Shown one piece after another: positions 1-9,624 of a stretch of 64,000 bases of DNA. The notes under the pieces were generated by a model that saw nothing but the letters and a program-made list of their open reading frames with translations, made no database searches and was not told the DNA's origin. A program made the translations under genes and the position numbers. This stretch comes from Bacteroides sp. GM023 (GTDB taxonomy: Bacteria; Bacteroidota; Bacteroidia; Bacteroidales; Bacteroidaceae). Positions within the stretch are counted from its first letter, which is position 1; every line of letters starts with the position of its first letter. The stretch lies in contig NZ_JAAXGE010000007.1 in NCBI RefSeq assembly GCF_014750685.1, positions 372,001-436,000 on the forward strand. The letters run 5' to 3'.

Positions 1-1436
1 TTCAGACCAACGCCGAACGTCTGAATAACCTGATTCATGAACTGATTGAATTCCGCCGTATCGAGACGGGTAACAGGGAAGTGCGCATTGAAACGTTAAA
101 TGTATCGTCCATCGTGAAGGGAATAGCCAAAACCTTTGTTGAAATGGCGAAATCCAGAAACATTACTTTCCTGAGCAAGATACCCGAACACGTGTCCTGG
201 AACTCGGACAAAGGCTTTCTGAATACGATTATTATCAATCTGATTTCGAATGCGTTCAAATATACTCCCGACGGGCAAAGCATTAAGATTGAAGTGGATA
301 CAACCGGAGAGGGGCTATTGGTGCTCCGCGTAGCCAATGAAGGAAGTACCATCAAGGAGAAAGACTTTCAGCATATCTTCAACCGATATTCTATTTTGGA
401 TAACTTCGAGAACCAGGACGAGAAGAATTTCTCCCGCAACGGGCTCGGACTTGCCATCTCATACAATATGGCGAAGTTGCTGAACGGTACGCTGAAAGTG
501 GAAAATACCTCTGACGGCTGGGTGATGTTCACCTTGACCCTGCCTGCTATGGAACCGACCATCGGAGTGCCGGCAACGAAGCGGATTACTTCGGAATATA
601 TCCCGAAGATAGATACGCAATCTATCCTGAAACTTCCTCATTATGAGTTTGATAAGATGCGCCCTACCTTACTGGTGGTCGATGATGAGATAGAGATGTT
701 GTGGTTTATCGGAGAAATCTTCTCCGGTGATTTTAATGTAGTCACCCTGCAAGACCCCGAACGGGTGGAACAGGTGATGAACGAAGTGTATCCGAATGTG
801 ATAATCTGTGATGTCATGATGCCGGGAATCAGTGGCATTGAACTGACGGCACGAATTAAAGCGGTGAAGGAAACGGCTCATATTCCTATTATAATCGTAT
901 CCGGACGGCATGAGATGGAAGAACAGATGGCGGCACTTTCGGCAGGAGCGGAGATGTATATCACGAAACCGTTTAATGCGGAATATCTCCGTATATCGGT
1001 AGGGCAGGTGATGGAACGGAAAGAAGTGCTGAAGAACTACTTCAGTTCGCCTATCAGTTCTTTTGAAAAGTCGGACGGTAAGCTGACGCATAAGGAATCG
1101 AAGAAATTCCTTCAGTCGGTTCTGAAGATAATCAATGATAACATAACGAACAAAGAACTGACTCCCCGTTATATTGCCGACCGGCTGGCAATCAGCCCGC
1201 GCAGCCTGTACCGGAAAATGGAAGAAATAGGTGAAGACAGTCCGACGGATTTGATAAAGGAATGTCGTTTGCACATCGCGAAGGATTTACTGTTGACGAC
1301 TAAAAAGACGATTGATGAAATCGTGTTCGATTCCGGGTTCTCCAATAAGGTAACTTTCTTCAAAGTGTTCCGTGAAAAGTACGAGTGCACGCCAAAAGAG
1401 TTTCGGATGAAACATTTGGAAGAAGTTCGTCAGTAG
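1..1436 (+). CDS. Hybrid two-component system sensor/regulator (HTCS), 3' part
   Basis: The reading frame is open from the window edge (first full codon at base 3), so the periplasmic sensor, the membrane segment and the phospho-accepting histidine lie outside. What remains is the end of the dimerisation helix, a HATPase with N-box NLISNAFKYTP near 230-270 and G-box NGLGLAIS near 440, a receiver domain with VVDDE near 675 and the phosphoacceptor Asp in ICDVMMPG at 810-812, and an AraC-type helix-turn-helix at about 1130-1425. In this family, binding of a glycan fragment in the periplasm leads to activation of the adjacent PUL by the fused DNA-binding domain. It lies directly upstream of, and on the same strand as, the GH76/SusCD genes, so it is very likely their activator. 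All visible catalytic motifs look intact. Confidence 0.95.
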   Translation, partial: QTNAERLNNLIHELIEFRRIETGNREVRIETLNVSSIVKGIAKTFVEMAKSRNITFLSKIPEHVSWNSDKGFLNTIIINLISNAFKYTPDGQSIKIEVDTTGEGLLVLRVANEGSTIKEKDFQHIFNRYSILDNFENQDEKNFSRNGLGLAISYNMAKLLNGTLKVENTSDGWVMFTLTLPAMEPTIGVPATKRITSEYIPKIDTQSILKLPHYEFDKMRPTLLVVDDEIEMLWFIGEIFSGDFNVVTLQDPERVEQVMNEVYPNVIICDVMMPGISGIELTARIKAVKETAHIPIIIVSGRHEMEEQMAALSAGAEMYITKPFNAEYLRISVGQVMERKEVLKNYFSSPISSFEKSDGKLTHKESKKFLQSVLKIINDNITNKELTPRYIADRLAISPRSLYRKMEEIGEDSPTDLIKECRLHIAKDLLLTTKKTIDEIVFDSGFSNKVTFFKVFREKYECTPKEFRMKHLEEVRQ

Positions 1437-1464
1437 CTTGTGGCGGGGTGCTTTCCCCGACTTT

Positions 1465-1495
1465 CGTTTCCTTCTGCCCGTAAGGACGGGAAACG
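1465..1495 (+). terminator. Hairpin after the HTCS gene
   Basis: CGTTTCC (1465-1471) pairs with GGAAACG (1489-1495), and CCCGT (1477-1481) pairs with ACGGG (1486-1490) inside. It begins 29 bases after the HTCS stop. No T-run follows, so it may be an mRNA 3' structure rather than a classical intrinsic terminator. Confidence 0.35.
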
Positions 1496-1606
1496 GCTCT
1501 GTAATATGCTCTGACGTATGTTTAAGATAGAAAAAGAAGAAGTAAATTTCCGTGTTAATATGGTAAGTATCCGTGCCAAAAGGTAAAAAAGTACAGTTAG
1601 ATTTCT

Positions 1607-1635
1607 TTTGGTAGAGTTTAGTGATTTTATCTTTG
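1607..1635 (+). promoter_or_regulatory. Candidate promoter of the mannan PUL
   Basis: TATCTTTG at 1628-1635 fits the Bacteroides -7 box TAnnTTTG, and TTTG at 1607-1610 could be the -33 box, although the 17-base gap is a little short. Transcription would start near 1642. That leaves only about 16 bases before the first ATG (1658) but about 55 before the ATG at 1697, which supports the later start of the next gene. Confidence 0.5.
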
Positions 1636-1696
1636 CTTCATCGAAACATTTAAGTAGATGAACTTGAAAAGTATTAATTTATTAATCTTTAATCTA

Positions 1697-3652
1697 ATGA
1701 AAAGGAAACTTAGTTTTTTATTCTTGTCAGCAATTACCCTTCCATTTTTTATGGTTTCGTGTAGTGATGATAAAGAAAGTCAGGAAGTGGAACCGGCGAC
1801 TGATTTGGTGGTCGATAATAGTTCGGTGACACTGCTGCAAGGAGACGAAATTACGGTAGGTATTACTTCCGGTAATGGCGATTATTATGTGAAACCATTT
1901 GACGAAAGTGTGGCGACAGCTACTGTCAATGGTAATAAAGTAACTATCAAAGCAAAGGAGAACAGCCACCTTGAAGAAAATAACCGCATCGAAACAACTG
2001 TATTAGTAGTAGACGGACGCAAGAAAGTGGCTAGAATCCAAGTGCAGGTAGCCAAACTGTGGGACTTGACAGCCGACTCGCCCGAAGATGGCTTCGACCT
2101 GTTTATCGGTGAAAAGCGACTGGTGAAGATTCTGACGGGTAACGGTGATTATGAGATTTCCATCCCCGATGGCGCTGACAAGTATCTGGAAGTCGGAGAA
2201 CTCTCCGGTCAGGTATTCCCCGTAACTGCCAAGTTTGAAACGGGAGCTGAACCGGTAGAGATTACGGTTACTGATAAGAAAGGAAAAATGATAGTTATTC
2301 CTGTGGTGGTGAACATCGTAGACCTTACGTTGAAAAGCAATGAAGCCCTTTTCTCCGAGCCTGATGCGGAAGCCCAGTATATCACGATTGAGAAAGGTAA
2401 CGGCGGTTATAGTTTTACCTATCAGGTGGGAGACGGCGAGCCGACTACGGAAGCTACGATTGTGGAAGCTACCGAAAAAGAGAACCTGATTACCTTGAAG
2501 CCGAAAGCAAGAGGTGAAGTGAAGGTGATTGTGACAGACCAGAAAGGTTCGGAAAAGGAGATTGCGGTAACGGTGAATCCGTATGAGATTAAACTGGAAG
2601 ATAATGCCACTTCAATGACTATCAACGGATTTGAAGTCTCTGAAGAAGTAGCTATTGCCCGTGGTAACGGTGGTTATCAGTTGGCAGCCTTGACGGACGA
2701 TAATAAGAAATACCTGAAATCGGCGGAGATTGACGAAAACGGACGCCTGAAAGTGGAAGCAGCCTGGCTGGGTACGACTACGCTTACCATTACAGATGCT
2801 GCCGGAAAGAGCCTGGAACTACCGGTCACTGTCATGCCGATGGCTGCCTTGCTGGAGGCCGACCGCTGTTTCAAGATTGATATAAAGAAGTTCCTGGAGA
2901 CGAATCAGTCTTTGGACAATATGCAGCAGCTTACTTTCGAGATGGTATTTTATCCTACCTACTCACGCGCGTTACAATCATTTATCGGTTTGGAAGGAGT
3001 ATTCCTGCTCCGTTGCGAGTCAGCCGGCGATACCGACCTTCGTTTTGAGATAGCTACCAAGATACACAAAGACCCTAATAATCTGAGTGGCGACAGATAC
3101 AATGACCCTCGTTTCCGCAGTCAGCAGAAAATGGGTAATGACCGCCAGGGAAATGGAAAGTGGTATCATCTTACTATTGTGTTCGACGGCACTCAAAGTA
3201 GTACAAAAGAAGCGTATAAGATGTATATCAATGGAGTGCGTGAAGAACTTACCCCGGCGAGCAGCGACTATGCCGATGTAAGACCTGACCCGTATTTGGT
3301 TCTCTCTTCCGTATCCGGTGATAACGCATTGATGATTGGCCGTTCCGGTAATAATAGATATCGTTTGGGATATTGTGGCGTTGCCCAGGCACGTATGTGG
3401 AAAACCGCCCGTACCGAAGAGCAGATAAAAGCGGATATGTGCAAATTTTACAGTCGGGAAGAAGCTCAGGCAAATGCGGATTTATTAGGCTACTGGGTAC
3501 CTTCCAACGGTGTTGGTGATATCAGCGTTTTCCCGAACTATGGTTCGGCAGGCGAAGGACTGGATGCAGTGGTTTATAACAATGATGAGAGCATCAAGGC
3601 TGTGACTTTCCCCAACCGCTATAAAAAGGTAGAATGTCCTCATTCATACTAA
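1697..3652 (+). CDS. Surface lipoprotein with Ig-like repeats and C-terminal LamG domain
   Basis: The start at 1697 is preferred over the in-frame ATG at 1658 because it gives a clean lipoprotein signal (MKRKLSFLF...VSC-SDDKE). The Cys is followed by acidic residues, the pattern linked to surface export in Bacteroidota. About four repeats of roughly 80-90 residues follow, each carrying a GNGDY or GNGGY motif. The last 250 residues look like a concanavalin/LamG fold: WYHLTIVFDG, MYINGVREE, LMIGRSGN and a final ARMWKTARTEEQI. LamG domains bind glycans or proteins, so it is probably a surface glycan-binding protein. It is the first gene of the operon, and a shorter paralogue (11590-13155) is the last. 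No catalytic motif was seen. Confidence 0.85.
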   Translation: MKRKLSFLFLSAITLPFFMVSCSDDKESQEVEPATDLVVDNSSVTLLQGDEITVGITSGNGDYYVKPFDESVATATVNGNKVTIKAKENSHLEENNRIETTVLVVDGRKKVARIQVQVAKLWDLTADSPEDGFDLFIGEKRLVKILTGNGDYEISIPDGADKYLEVGELSGQVFPVTAKFETGAEPVEITVTDKKGKMIVIPVVVNIVDLTLKSNEALFSEPDAEAQYITIEKGNGGYSFTYQVGDGEPTTEATIVEATEKENLITLKPKARGEVKVIVTDQKGSEKEIAVTVNPYEIKLEDNATSMTINGFEVSEEVAIARGNGGYQLAALTDDNKKYLKSAEIDENGRLKVEAAWLGTTTLTITDAAGKSLELPVTVMPMAALLEADRCFKIDIKKFLETNQSLDNMQQLTFEMVFYPTYSRALQSFIGLEGVFLLRCESAGDTDLRFEIATKIHKDPNNLSGDRYNDPRFRSQQKMGNDRQGNGKWYHLTIVFDGTQSSTKEAYKMYINGVREELTPASSDYADVRPDPYLVLSSVSGDNALMIGRSGNNRYRLGYCGVAQARMWKTARTEEQIKADMCKFYSREEAQANADLLGYWVPSNGVGDISVFPNYGSAGEGLDAVVYNNDESIKAVTFPNRYKKVECPHSY

Positions 3653-3670
3653 AACAAGGAATATAATAAT

Positions 3671-4918
3671 ATGAGAAACAATATGATAACAAAGAAACTA
3701 ATCAAATTTGCCCTGCTGTTTTTCCTTATCGGACTGGCAGCTTGTGACAATACCTTAAATCCGGGATTTAACCCCGACGATTATGAACCGATTGTTCCGC
3801 CTGAACCTGTTCGTACCATGGATGCAATGGCTAGTGGTGAGCGTGTCGTACTTTCGGGTGCTTCGCTGACGGACATCACCCTGAAATGGACGCCTACCGA
3901 AAAACACGGAAATACTGTATATCGCTATGAAGTACTGATAGACACTATCGGCGGTGACTTTACCGAACCGGTAGAAACTGTCTTCTCCGATAATAACGGC
4001 TTGGAGCCTCAACTCACTTTGACGCATTATCAGGCGAATACGATTGGCAAACTGGCGAAATTCCGTTGCAACACGAACGGAACATTGCGTTGGAAAATCC
4101 GTGCTTATTGCGGACTAGACCAAGCTATCAGCAGCCTGGAAGGATATTTCGTAATCTTTATGATGGACGGCATCGACGATATGCCTTCGGAAACAGATCC
4201 TGTTTACATCACCGGTATAGGAACGGAAGACGATGGAGACGAATCGGCAGCCTTGCGGATGCTCCGTCAGAATGAGGGAATCTACCAAACCTTTACGCAA
4301 CTGAAAGCAGACCAGCCGTTTGTATTCATGTCGACCATCGAAGGACGCAAATGCTACTATTATATAGACAGCAACGGTGTGCTGCGTGAACGCAATGACG
4401 GCGAGGAATATACAGTTACGGTTCCAAAATCGGGCATCTACCGTATTACCATCAATATGGGCGAACAGACCATCAGTTACGATGAAATCGGGGCAGTCTA
4501 TCTATATAACCAATCGGGTGGATACCGTCAGAATTTCGACTATCTGGGATATGGCAAATGGGGCGTGAAGAACTATACTGCACGGAAACAAACGGAAAGT
4601 TGGGCAGGAAGTGGCGAAACCCGTCATAGCTTTAAGATGGAAATCAACGGAACGACCTATCGTTGGGGACATAAGGACAAGGATAAAAGCCAGCCTACAC
4701 TGACTACGGATGGCAGTTATTATAACTTATATCAACTGGCATTGGGCACGGACGCCTGGGATTACAGTTTCCGCTATTGCGACGAACTGCTTCAGTGGGG
4801 CGCTGCGCAGGGAAGCGTCTTCTATGCAACGGTAAAAACGGATGTCACCCTTTATTTCAATGCGGAGTTTGGAGCTTATACCCACCGCTGGGTGCTTTCA
4901 GAAACAAATGAAGATTAA
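3671..4918 (+). CDS. SusE/SusF-like outer membrane lipoprotein
   Basis: The signal ends in a lipobox (IGLAAC-DNT) and is followed by a Pro-rich linker. Near residues 50-140 is a fibronectin-like region (ITLKWTPTEKHGNTVYRYEVLID) typical of the SusE N-terminus. The C-terminal half is a beta-rich repeat region (YRITINMGEQTISYDEIGAVYLY) resembling the starch-binding-type domains of SusE/SusF. It probably binds the target glycan at the cell surface. It lies between the LamG lipoprotein and the GH76 gene with gaps of under 20 bases, so it is co-transcribed. A second ATG at 3683 is an equally possible start. The assignment rests on fold-like pattern and context, not on a diagnostic motif. Confidence 0.75.
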   Translation: MRNNMITKKLIKFALLFFLIGLAACDNTLNPGFNPDDYEPIVPPEPVRTMDAMASGERVVLSGASLTDITLKWTPTEKHGNTVYRYEVLIDTIGGDFTEPVETVFSDNNGLEPQLTLTHYQANTIGKLAKFRCNTNGTLRWKIRAYCGLDQAISSLEGYFVIFMMDGIDDMPSETDPVYITGIGTEDDGDESAALRMLRQNEGIYQTFTQLKADQPFVFMSTIEGRKCYYYIDSNGVLRERNDGEEYTVTVPKSGIYRITINMGEQTISYDEIGAVYLYNQSGGYRQNFDYLGYGKWGVKNYTARKQTESWAGSGETRHSFKMEINGTTYRWGHKDKDKSQPTLTTDGSYYNLYQLALGTDAWDYSFRYCDELLQWGAAQGSVFYATVKTDVTLYFNAEFGAYTHRWVLSETNED

Positions 4919-4932
4919 AACTGAATAATAAT

Positions 4933-6327
4933 ATGAAGAACTATATAGTATCATTATCAAAAAAGGCTTTGTTGCTGAGCGGTGCCGCATTAACCATGTT
5001 CACTGCCTGCGACGACGGAGATTTGAGTGACATCTACAAGGGAAGTTCGTCCGGCGAATATGTGTCGGATGTAAACTGGACGGATGCTGCCAACAAAAGT
5101 ACAGGAACCTATATCAAATATTTCTTTGAGAATGCCGGCGGACGGGATACCTTCTGCGGAAGCATCTACTGGGAAAAACCGAATACGCCGGAAACCGGAG
5201 AGCCTTCAAGCACAAGCGGCAGTGGCGGATGGTCACAAGGACATGCGCTGGATATAGTTATCGACTCCTATGTACGTCATGCCAATGACCCTGCTTATCA
5301 GGCCGATTTGTACGAAAATATAATGAAACCATTCCTTCCGGCTTTCGACGACTGGAATGAACATTGCGGCTATGGCGGCAAAGACTTTTGGAATAACTTC
5401 TATGATGATATGCAGTGGATGGCACTGGCTTGCCTGCGCGTGTATGAACTGACAGGCGATGAGGATTATTACAGTGCCACAATGAAGATGTGGGACCATA
5501 TCAAGGGAGCGAAGAATGATTATAAAGGCGTAGGCGGCCTGGCGTGGAAAACGGACGCACCGGCTTCACGTATGGCTTGTTCCAACGGCCCCGGTTGTCT
5601 TTTGGCTATGAAACTGTATAAACTGACAGTGATGGAAGCCAAAGACGGATGGGAAGACAAAGCGGCTTATTACCTGAACTTTGCCAAAGAGGTATATAAC
5701 TGGATGACTGCTTATCTGTGTGATACTTCTACGGGACAGGTATATGATAACCTAAGTGTCAAAGACGACGGTACTCCGGGCGACCCCGATAAAGTGGCTT
5801 TGTCTTATAATCAGGGAACATTTATGGCATCTGCCCTGGAACTTTACAATGCTACCGGTGAAGATGAATATCTTCGTAACGCTGTCGCTTTCGGTTCTTA
5901 TCAGGTGAATAAGAAAATGGATTCCAACTATCCGGTATTCAGTGGCGAAGGAAATTCGGGGGATAATCTCCTGTTCCGCGGCATCTTTGTCCGCTACTTC
6001 CTGGATATGGTGAAACAGCCTACCAACAGCCTGTATCCTGAAAAGACAAAGAATAAGTTTGTTGCTGCATTGCGCAGCTGTTCCGATGTACTTTGGACAT
6101 TGGCGCATCCGGAAGGATATTATGTATGGGAATACGATTGGGCAAAAGCCCCGACATTCGGCAACCGTGACAACAGGGAAGACCGCCTGACGATTTCCCT
6201 GAACGCAGAAGTTCCCGGAGCGACCATGATTGAAATTCGTGCCCGCTATGAAGACTGGGTGCAGGGAAAAGCTTCTGAAGAAGCCAACTGGGTCGGACCG
6301 GAATTCGGCAAGAAAGCAGGGGAATAA
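4933..6327 (+). CDS. GH76 family alpha-1,6-mannanase, lipoprotein
   Basis: This is a glycoside hydrolase of the (alpha/alpha)6-barrel GH76 family, which cuts alpha-1,6-mannan backbones, for example of yeast cell wall mannan. The lipobox MFTAC-DDGD (Cys26) is followed by acidic residues and suggests a surface-anchored endo-enzyme. The family's adjacent catalytic aspartates are seen as FYDDMQW, residues Asp158-Asp159. Other family-like features are the aromatic helix starts (WNNF, WMALACLRV) and SYNQGTFMASALELY near residue 290. At 464 residues it is full length. It sits between the SusE-like lipoprotein and susC and is the only glycosidase of this operon. It could release manno-oligosaccharides for import by SusC/SusD. 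No GH92, GH38 or GH125 exo-enzyme is present here, so those would have to be encoded elsewhere. Confidence 0.92.
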   Translation: MKNYIVSLSKKALLLSGAALTMFTACDDGDLSDIYKGSSSGEYVSDVNWTDAANKSTGTYIKYFFENAGGRDTFCGSIYWEKPNTPETGEPSSTSGSGGWSQGHALDIVIDSYVRHANDPAYQADLYENIMKPFLPAFDDWNEHCGYGGKDFWNNFYDDMQWMALACLRVYELTGDEDYYSATMKMWDHIKGAKNDYKGVGGLAWKTDAPASRMACSNGPGCLLAMKLYKLTVMEAKDGWEDKAAYYLNFAKEVYNWMTAYLCDTSTGQVYDNLSVKDDGTPGDPDKVALSYNQGTFMASALELYNATGEDEYLRNAVAFGSYQVNKKMDSNYPVFSGEGNSGDNLLFRGIFVRYFLDMVKQPTNSLYPEKTKNKFVAALRSCSDVLWTLAHPEGYYVWEYDWAKAPTFGNRDNREDRLTISLNAEVPGATMIEIRARYEDWVQGKASEEANWVGPEFGKKAGE

Positions 6328-6363
6328 GATTGATTCATTATACATCGAAAATTGAAAATAAAA

Positions 6364-9300
6364 ATGATACATATAAAAAGAAATATTTGTCTGATGGCTG
6401 TTTTTTCTGCTCTGCTGGCGGGTATCCCTGTGCAAAGTATGGCACAAGCAGGCAGAACTGCAAGGACACAGGCTTCGCAAAGCAATAAGATAACGGTATC
6501 GGGTACGGTATTGGATAAGTCGACAAATGACCCGTTGATTGGTGTGTCTGTTGTGGTGAAAGGTGTAGCCAATACAGGAACGATTACCGATATGGATGGT
6601 AAGTTTACGCTTAAACTGCCTTATGCGGAAGCTCCGCTGGTATTCTCTTACCTCGGTTATCAACCGCAGGAAATCGTTCCCGGCGCTAGGAAAGACCTGA
6701 CCATCTTATTGCAGGAAGACGCAAAAGCTTTGCAGGAAGTAGTTGTAGTGGGTTACACCAAGCAACGCAAGGAAACGATGATTGGCTCGGTAGCTACCAT
6801 CACAACGAAAGACCTGACGCAAAGCCCTACCGCCAATATCAACAACGCGCTCGCCGGACGTTTGCCGGGTTTGATTGTCAACCAGTATGCCGGTGGTGAA
6901 CCGGGCGTTGACCAAAGTGAATTGTTCATCCGTGGTAAAGCTACTTACGGCAATCAGAGTGCTATTGTCATTGTCGACGGAATCGAACGAGACATGAGCT
7001 ATCTCGCACCGGATGAAATTGAAACATTCACTATCCTGAAAGATGCTTCCGCAACTGCTGCTTATGGTATCCGCGGCGCGAATGGTGTAATCGTTATCAC
7101 AACCAAACGTGGTAAGGCCGCCGAAAAAGCAACTGTGAATCTGAAAGCATCTGTCGGTATCAATCAGCCAATCGGCTTCCCCGAATACTTGGGTTCTGCC
7201 GATTATGCCACCTTATATAATGAAGCAAGACTGAATGACGCCAAGATGACGGGAGCGGACATCAACAGCCTGAACCTATTCTCTCAACAGGCTATCGACA
7301 ACTTCCGCCGTGCGAAAGGTGACAACTCCGACGGACTGGGATATGACTGGGATTATTATGATTTCGCCTTCAAGCCGGGTATGCAGGAAGATGTCAGTCT
7401 TTCTATCCGTGGTGGTACGGACAAGGTACGCTACTACGTGTTGGCTAATTATTTCTCGCAAGGCGGTAACTATAAATATGCGGATGCAGGTGAATATGAC
7501 TCACAAACCAAATTCACCCGTTACAACTTCCGTTCGAACATCGACATTAACATTAACCGCTATTTAAGTACCCGCCTCGACCTGGGTGCCCGCATTACCG
7601 ACCGTAATGCACCGGGTACGACTGCCGGACGACTGATGACTATCTGTGCCACGCAACCTCCGTATCTGCCTATCCTGGTAGAAGAAAATTCGCATCCGCA
7701 GAATGAGGAATACATTCAGCAGAATTCCCGTGGTATGCTTTATGGTGATAATATCTACCGCTATAACATTTTAGGAGAATTGAGCCGTACCGGTTATCTG
7801 AATGAAAAGAACACCTATCTGAATGGTAGCTTTGCCATGAACCTGGATATGGGATTTCTTACCCAAGGATTGAAAGCGGAAGTGATGTTCTCTTATGATG
7901 CTTCCGAAGGACGCTGGATTAATCGTAAACTGGATACTTACAAGGACGGCTACCGTGAATATCCGATGTATGCAACGTTTATGCCGATTGAAGGTTCGGA
8001 TGCCTATATGGCGGGCGGACACTATACGGGTGCCTACAAGACAGGTAACAAGTACGACATCGACCAGACTATCGGCAACGGTTTCAGTCATAATGCTTCC
8101 GACGGACGTACGTATATACAGGCACGTGTGGACTATAACCGTCTATTCAAAGACCGTCACGAATTGACCGCCATGTTGTTGGCAAACCGTGGCAACCGTA
8201 CTGTCAACAACGAGTTGGCTTATCATAGCCAGGGTATCACCGGACGTTTTGCTTATTACTATAACCAGAAGTACCTGATGGAATTTAACTTCGGTTACAA
8301 TGGTTCCGAGAATTTCGCTCCGGGCAAACGTTACGGATTCTTTCCCGCAGGTTCTATCGGTTGGGTGGTGTCTGAAGAATCTTTTATGAAGAAGGCTTCC
8401 TGGATTGATTTCCTGAAAGTGAGAGCTTCTTATGGTTTGGTAGGTAGTGACAATGTCAGCAGCCGTTTCCCTTACCTAGCTTTCTACGGTGGTGGCAGCA
8501 GTTACAGTTTCGGCAATAATTTCGGAACGAGCGTAGGCGGTACTTCCGAAGGAAACCTGGCTAATGAGAGCCTGACTTGGGAAAAAGCCCGCAAACTGAA
8601 TGTCGGTATTGACTTTACTACTTTCAATCAGCGTTTGGCTCTGACTGTCGATGCTTTCTATGAATATCGCTTCGATATTATCACAAATATGAACAGTGAC
8701 GGTATCATGGGATACCCGGACATCGTAGGTAAGGATGCGGCTTTGCAGAATTTAGGTGAGGTTAGCAACCGTGGTGTGGACATCGAATTGAGTTGGAATG
8801 ACAAGATAGGAAGACATTTCCGCTACTATATCCGTCCGAACCTGACTTTCTCACGCAACCGCTTGGAATATAAGGCGGAAGTAGCCCGCAAGAACTCGTG
8901 GCGTAAAGAGACCGGCAAGCGTCTGTATGAGAACTTTGTCTATGTATTCGACCACTTTGTGGCGGACCAGGAAGAAGCCGACCGTCTGAATAAGATTGGT
9001 TATCAACCGTGGGGACAACTAATTCCGGGTGATGCGGTTTACAAGGATTTGGACCGTAACGGTGTGATTGATGACGAAGACCGCACAACAATGGGAAATC
9101 CGCGTAGTCCGGAACTGATGTTCGGTATTCCTTTCGGATTCCAGTATAAGAACTTTGACTTCAGTGTGTTATTGCAGGGAGCTACCAAGAGTTCTATCCT
9201 GTTGAACGGAGCCGCGGTATTTGATTTCCCGCAGTTCGAACAGGACAAAATCGGTCGTGTGAAGAAGATGCACCTGGACCGTTGGACACCGGAAACGGCT

Positions 9301-9609
9301 TCTACGGCAAAATATCCGGCATTGCACTACGGAACGCATGATAACAATAAGAATGGAAACAGTAGCCTGTTCCTGTATGACGCTTCCTATCTTCGTCTGA
9401 AGAATGTGGAAGTCGGTTACAACGTATCGCCGAAATGGTTGCGTAAATTCCATGTACAGCAGGCACGTATCTATGTACAGGGCTTGAATCTCCTGACCTT
9501 CGACAAACTGGGTGATGTGGACATTGACCCGGAAACGAAATCCGGTGACGGTGCTTCCTGGTATCCGATTCAAAAGGTATTCAACTTCGGTATTGATATT
9601 ACATTCTAA
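6364..9609 (+). CDS. SusC-family TonB-dependent transporter (mannan PUL)
   Basis: Outer membrane importer of oligosaccharides. The frame extends to a TTG at 6352, but the ATG at 6364 gives a normal signal peptide (MIHIKRNICLM...SMAQA). Domains in order are a carboxypeptidase-regulatory-like domain (ITVSGTVLDKSTNDPLIGVS), a TonB box (LQEVVVVGY near residue 125), a plug (LFIRGKATYGNQSAIVIVDG) and a long beta-barrel ending in FGIDITF with a terminal aromatic. The length of 1081 residues is usual for SusC. It is followed by susD after 15 bases, the standard pair. The operon structure and the upstream HTCS indicate induction by a mannan fragment. Confidence 0.95.
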   Translation: MIHIKRNICLMAVFSALLAGIPVQSMAQAGRTARTQASQSNKITVSGTVLDKSTNDPLIGVSVVVKGVANTGTITDMDGKFTLKLPYAEAPLVFSYLGYQPQEIVPGARKDLTILLQEDAKALQEVVVVGYTKQRKETMIGSVATITTKDLTQSPTANINNALAGRLPGLIVNQYAGGEPGVDQSELFIRGKATYGNQSAIVIVDGIERDMSYLAPDEIETFTILKDASATAAYGIRGANGVIVITTKRGKAAEKATVNLKASVGINQPIGFPEYLGSADYATLYNEARLNDAKMTGADINSLNLFSQQAIDNFRRAKGDNSDGLGYDWDYYDFAFKPGMQEDVSLSIRGGTDKVRYYVLANYFSQGGNYKYADAGEYDSQTKFTRYNFRSNIDININRYLSTRLDLGARITDRNAPGTTAGRLMTICATQPPYLPILVEENSHPQNEEYIQQNSRGMLYGDNIYRYNILGELSRTGYLNEKNTYLNGSFAMNLDMGFLTQGLKAEVMFSYDASEGRWINRKLDTYKDGYREYPMYATFMPIEGSDAYMAGGHYTGAYKTGNKYDIDQTIGNGFSHNASDGRTYIQARVDYNRLFKDRHELTAMLLANRGNRTVNNELAYHSQGITGRFAYYYNQKYLMEFNFGYNGSENFAPGKRYGFFPAGSIGWVVSEESFMKKASWIDFLKVRASYGLVGSDNVSSRFPYLAFYGGGSSYSFGNNFGTSVGGTSEGNLANESLTWEKARKLNVGIDFTTFNQRLALTVDAFYEYRFDIITNMNSDGIMGYPDIVGKDAALQNLGEVSNRGVDIELSWNDKIGRHFRYYIRPNLTFSRNRLEYKAEVARKNSWRKETGKRLYENFVYVFDHFVADQEEADRLNKIGYQPWGQLIPGDAVYKDLDRNGVIDDEDRTTMGNPRSPELMFGIPFGFQYKNFDFSVLLQGATKSSILLNGAAVFDFPQFEQDKIGRVKKMHLDRWTPETASTAKYPALHYGTHDNNKNGNSSLFLYDASYLRLKNVEVGYNVSPKWLRKFHVQQARIYVQGLNLLTFDKLGDVDIDPETKSGDGASWYPIQKVFNFGIDITF

Positions 9610-9624
9610 AAACAGTATAGAAAC

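Noticed and set aside
669-1274. Long open frame on the minus strand inside the first HTCS gene
   Set aside because: It lies fully within a well-supported gene and gives a His/Arg-rich translation with no motifs; a shadow frame.
5752-6663. 303-codon minus-strand frame across the GH76 and susC genes
   Set aside because: It crosses two real genes and their gap; low-complexity shadow without start context.
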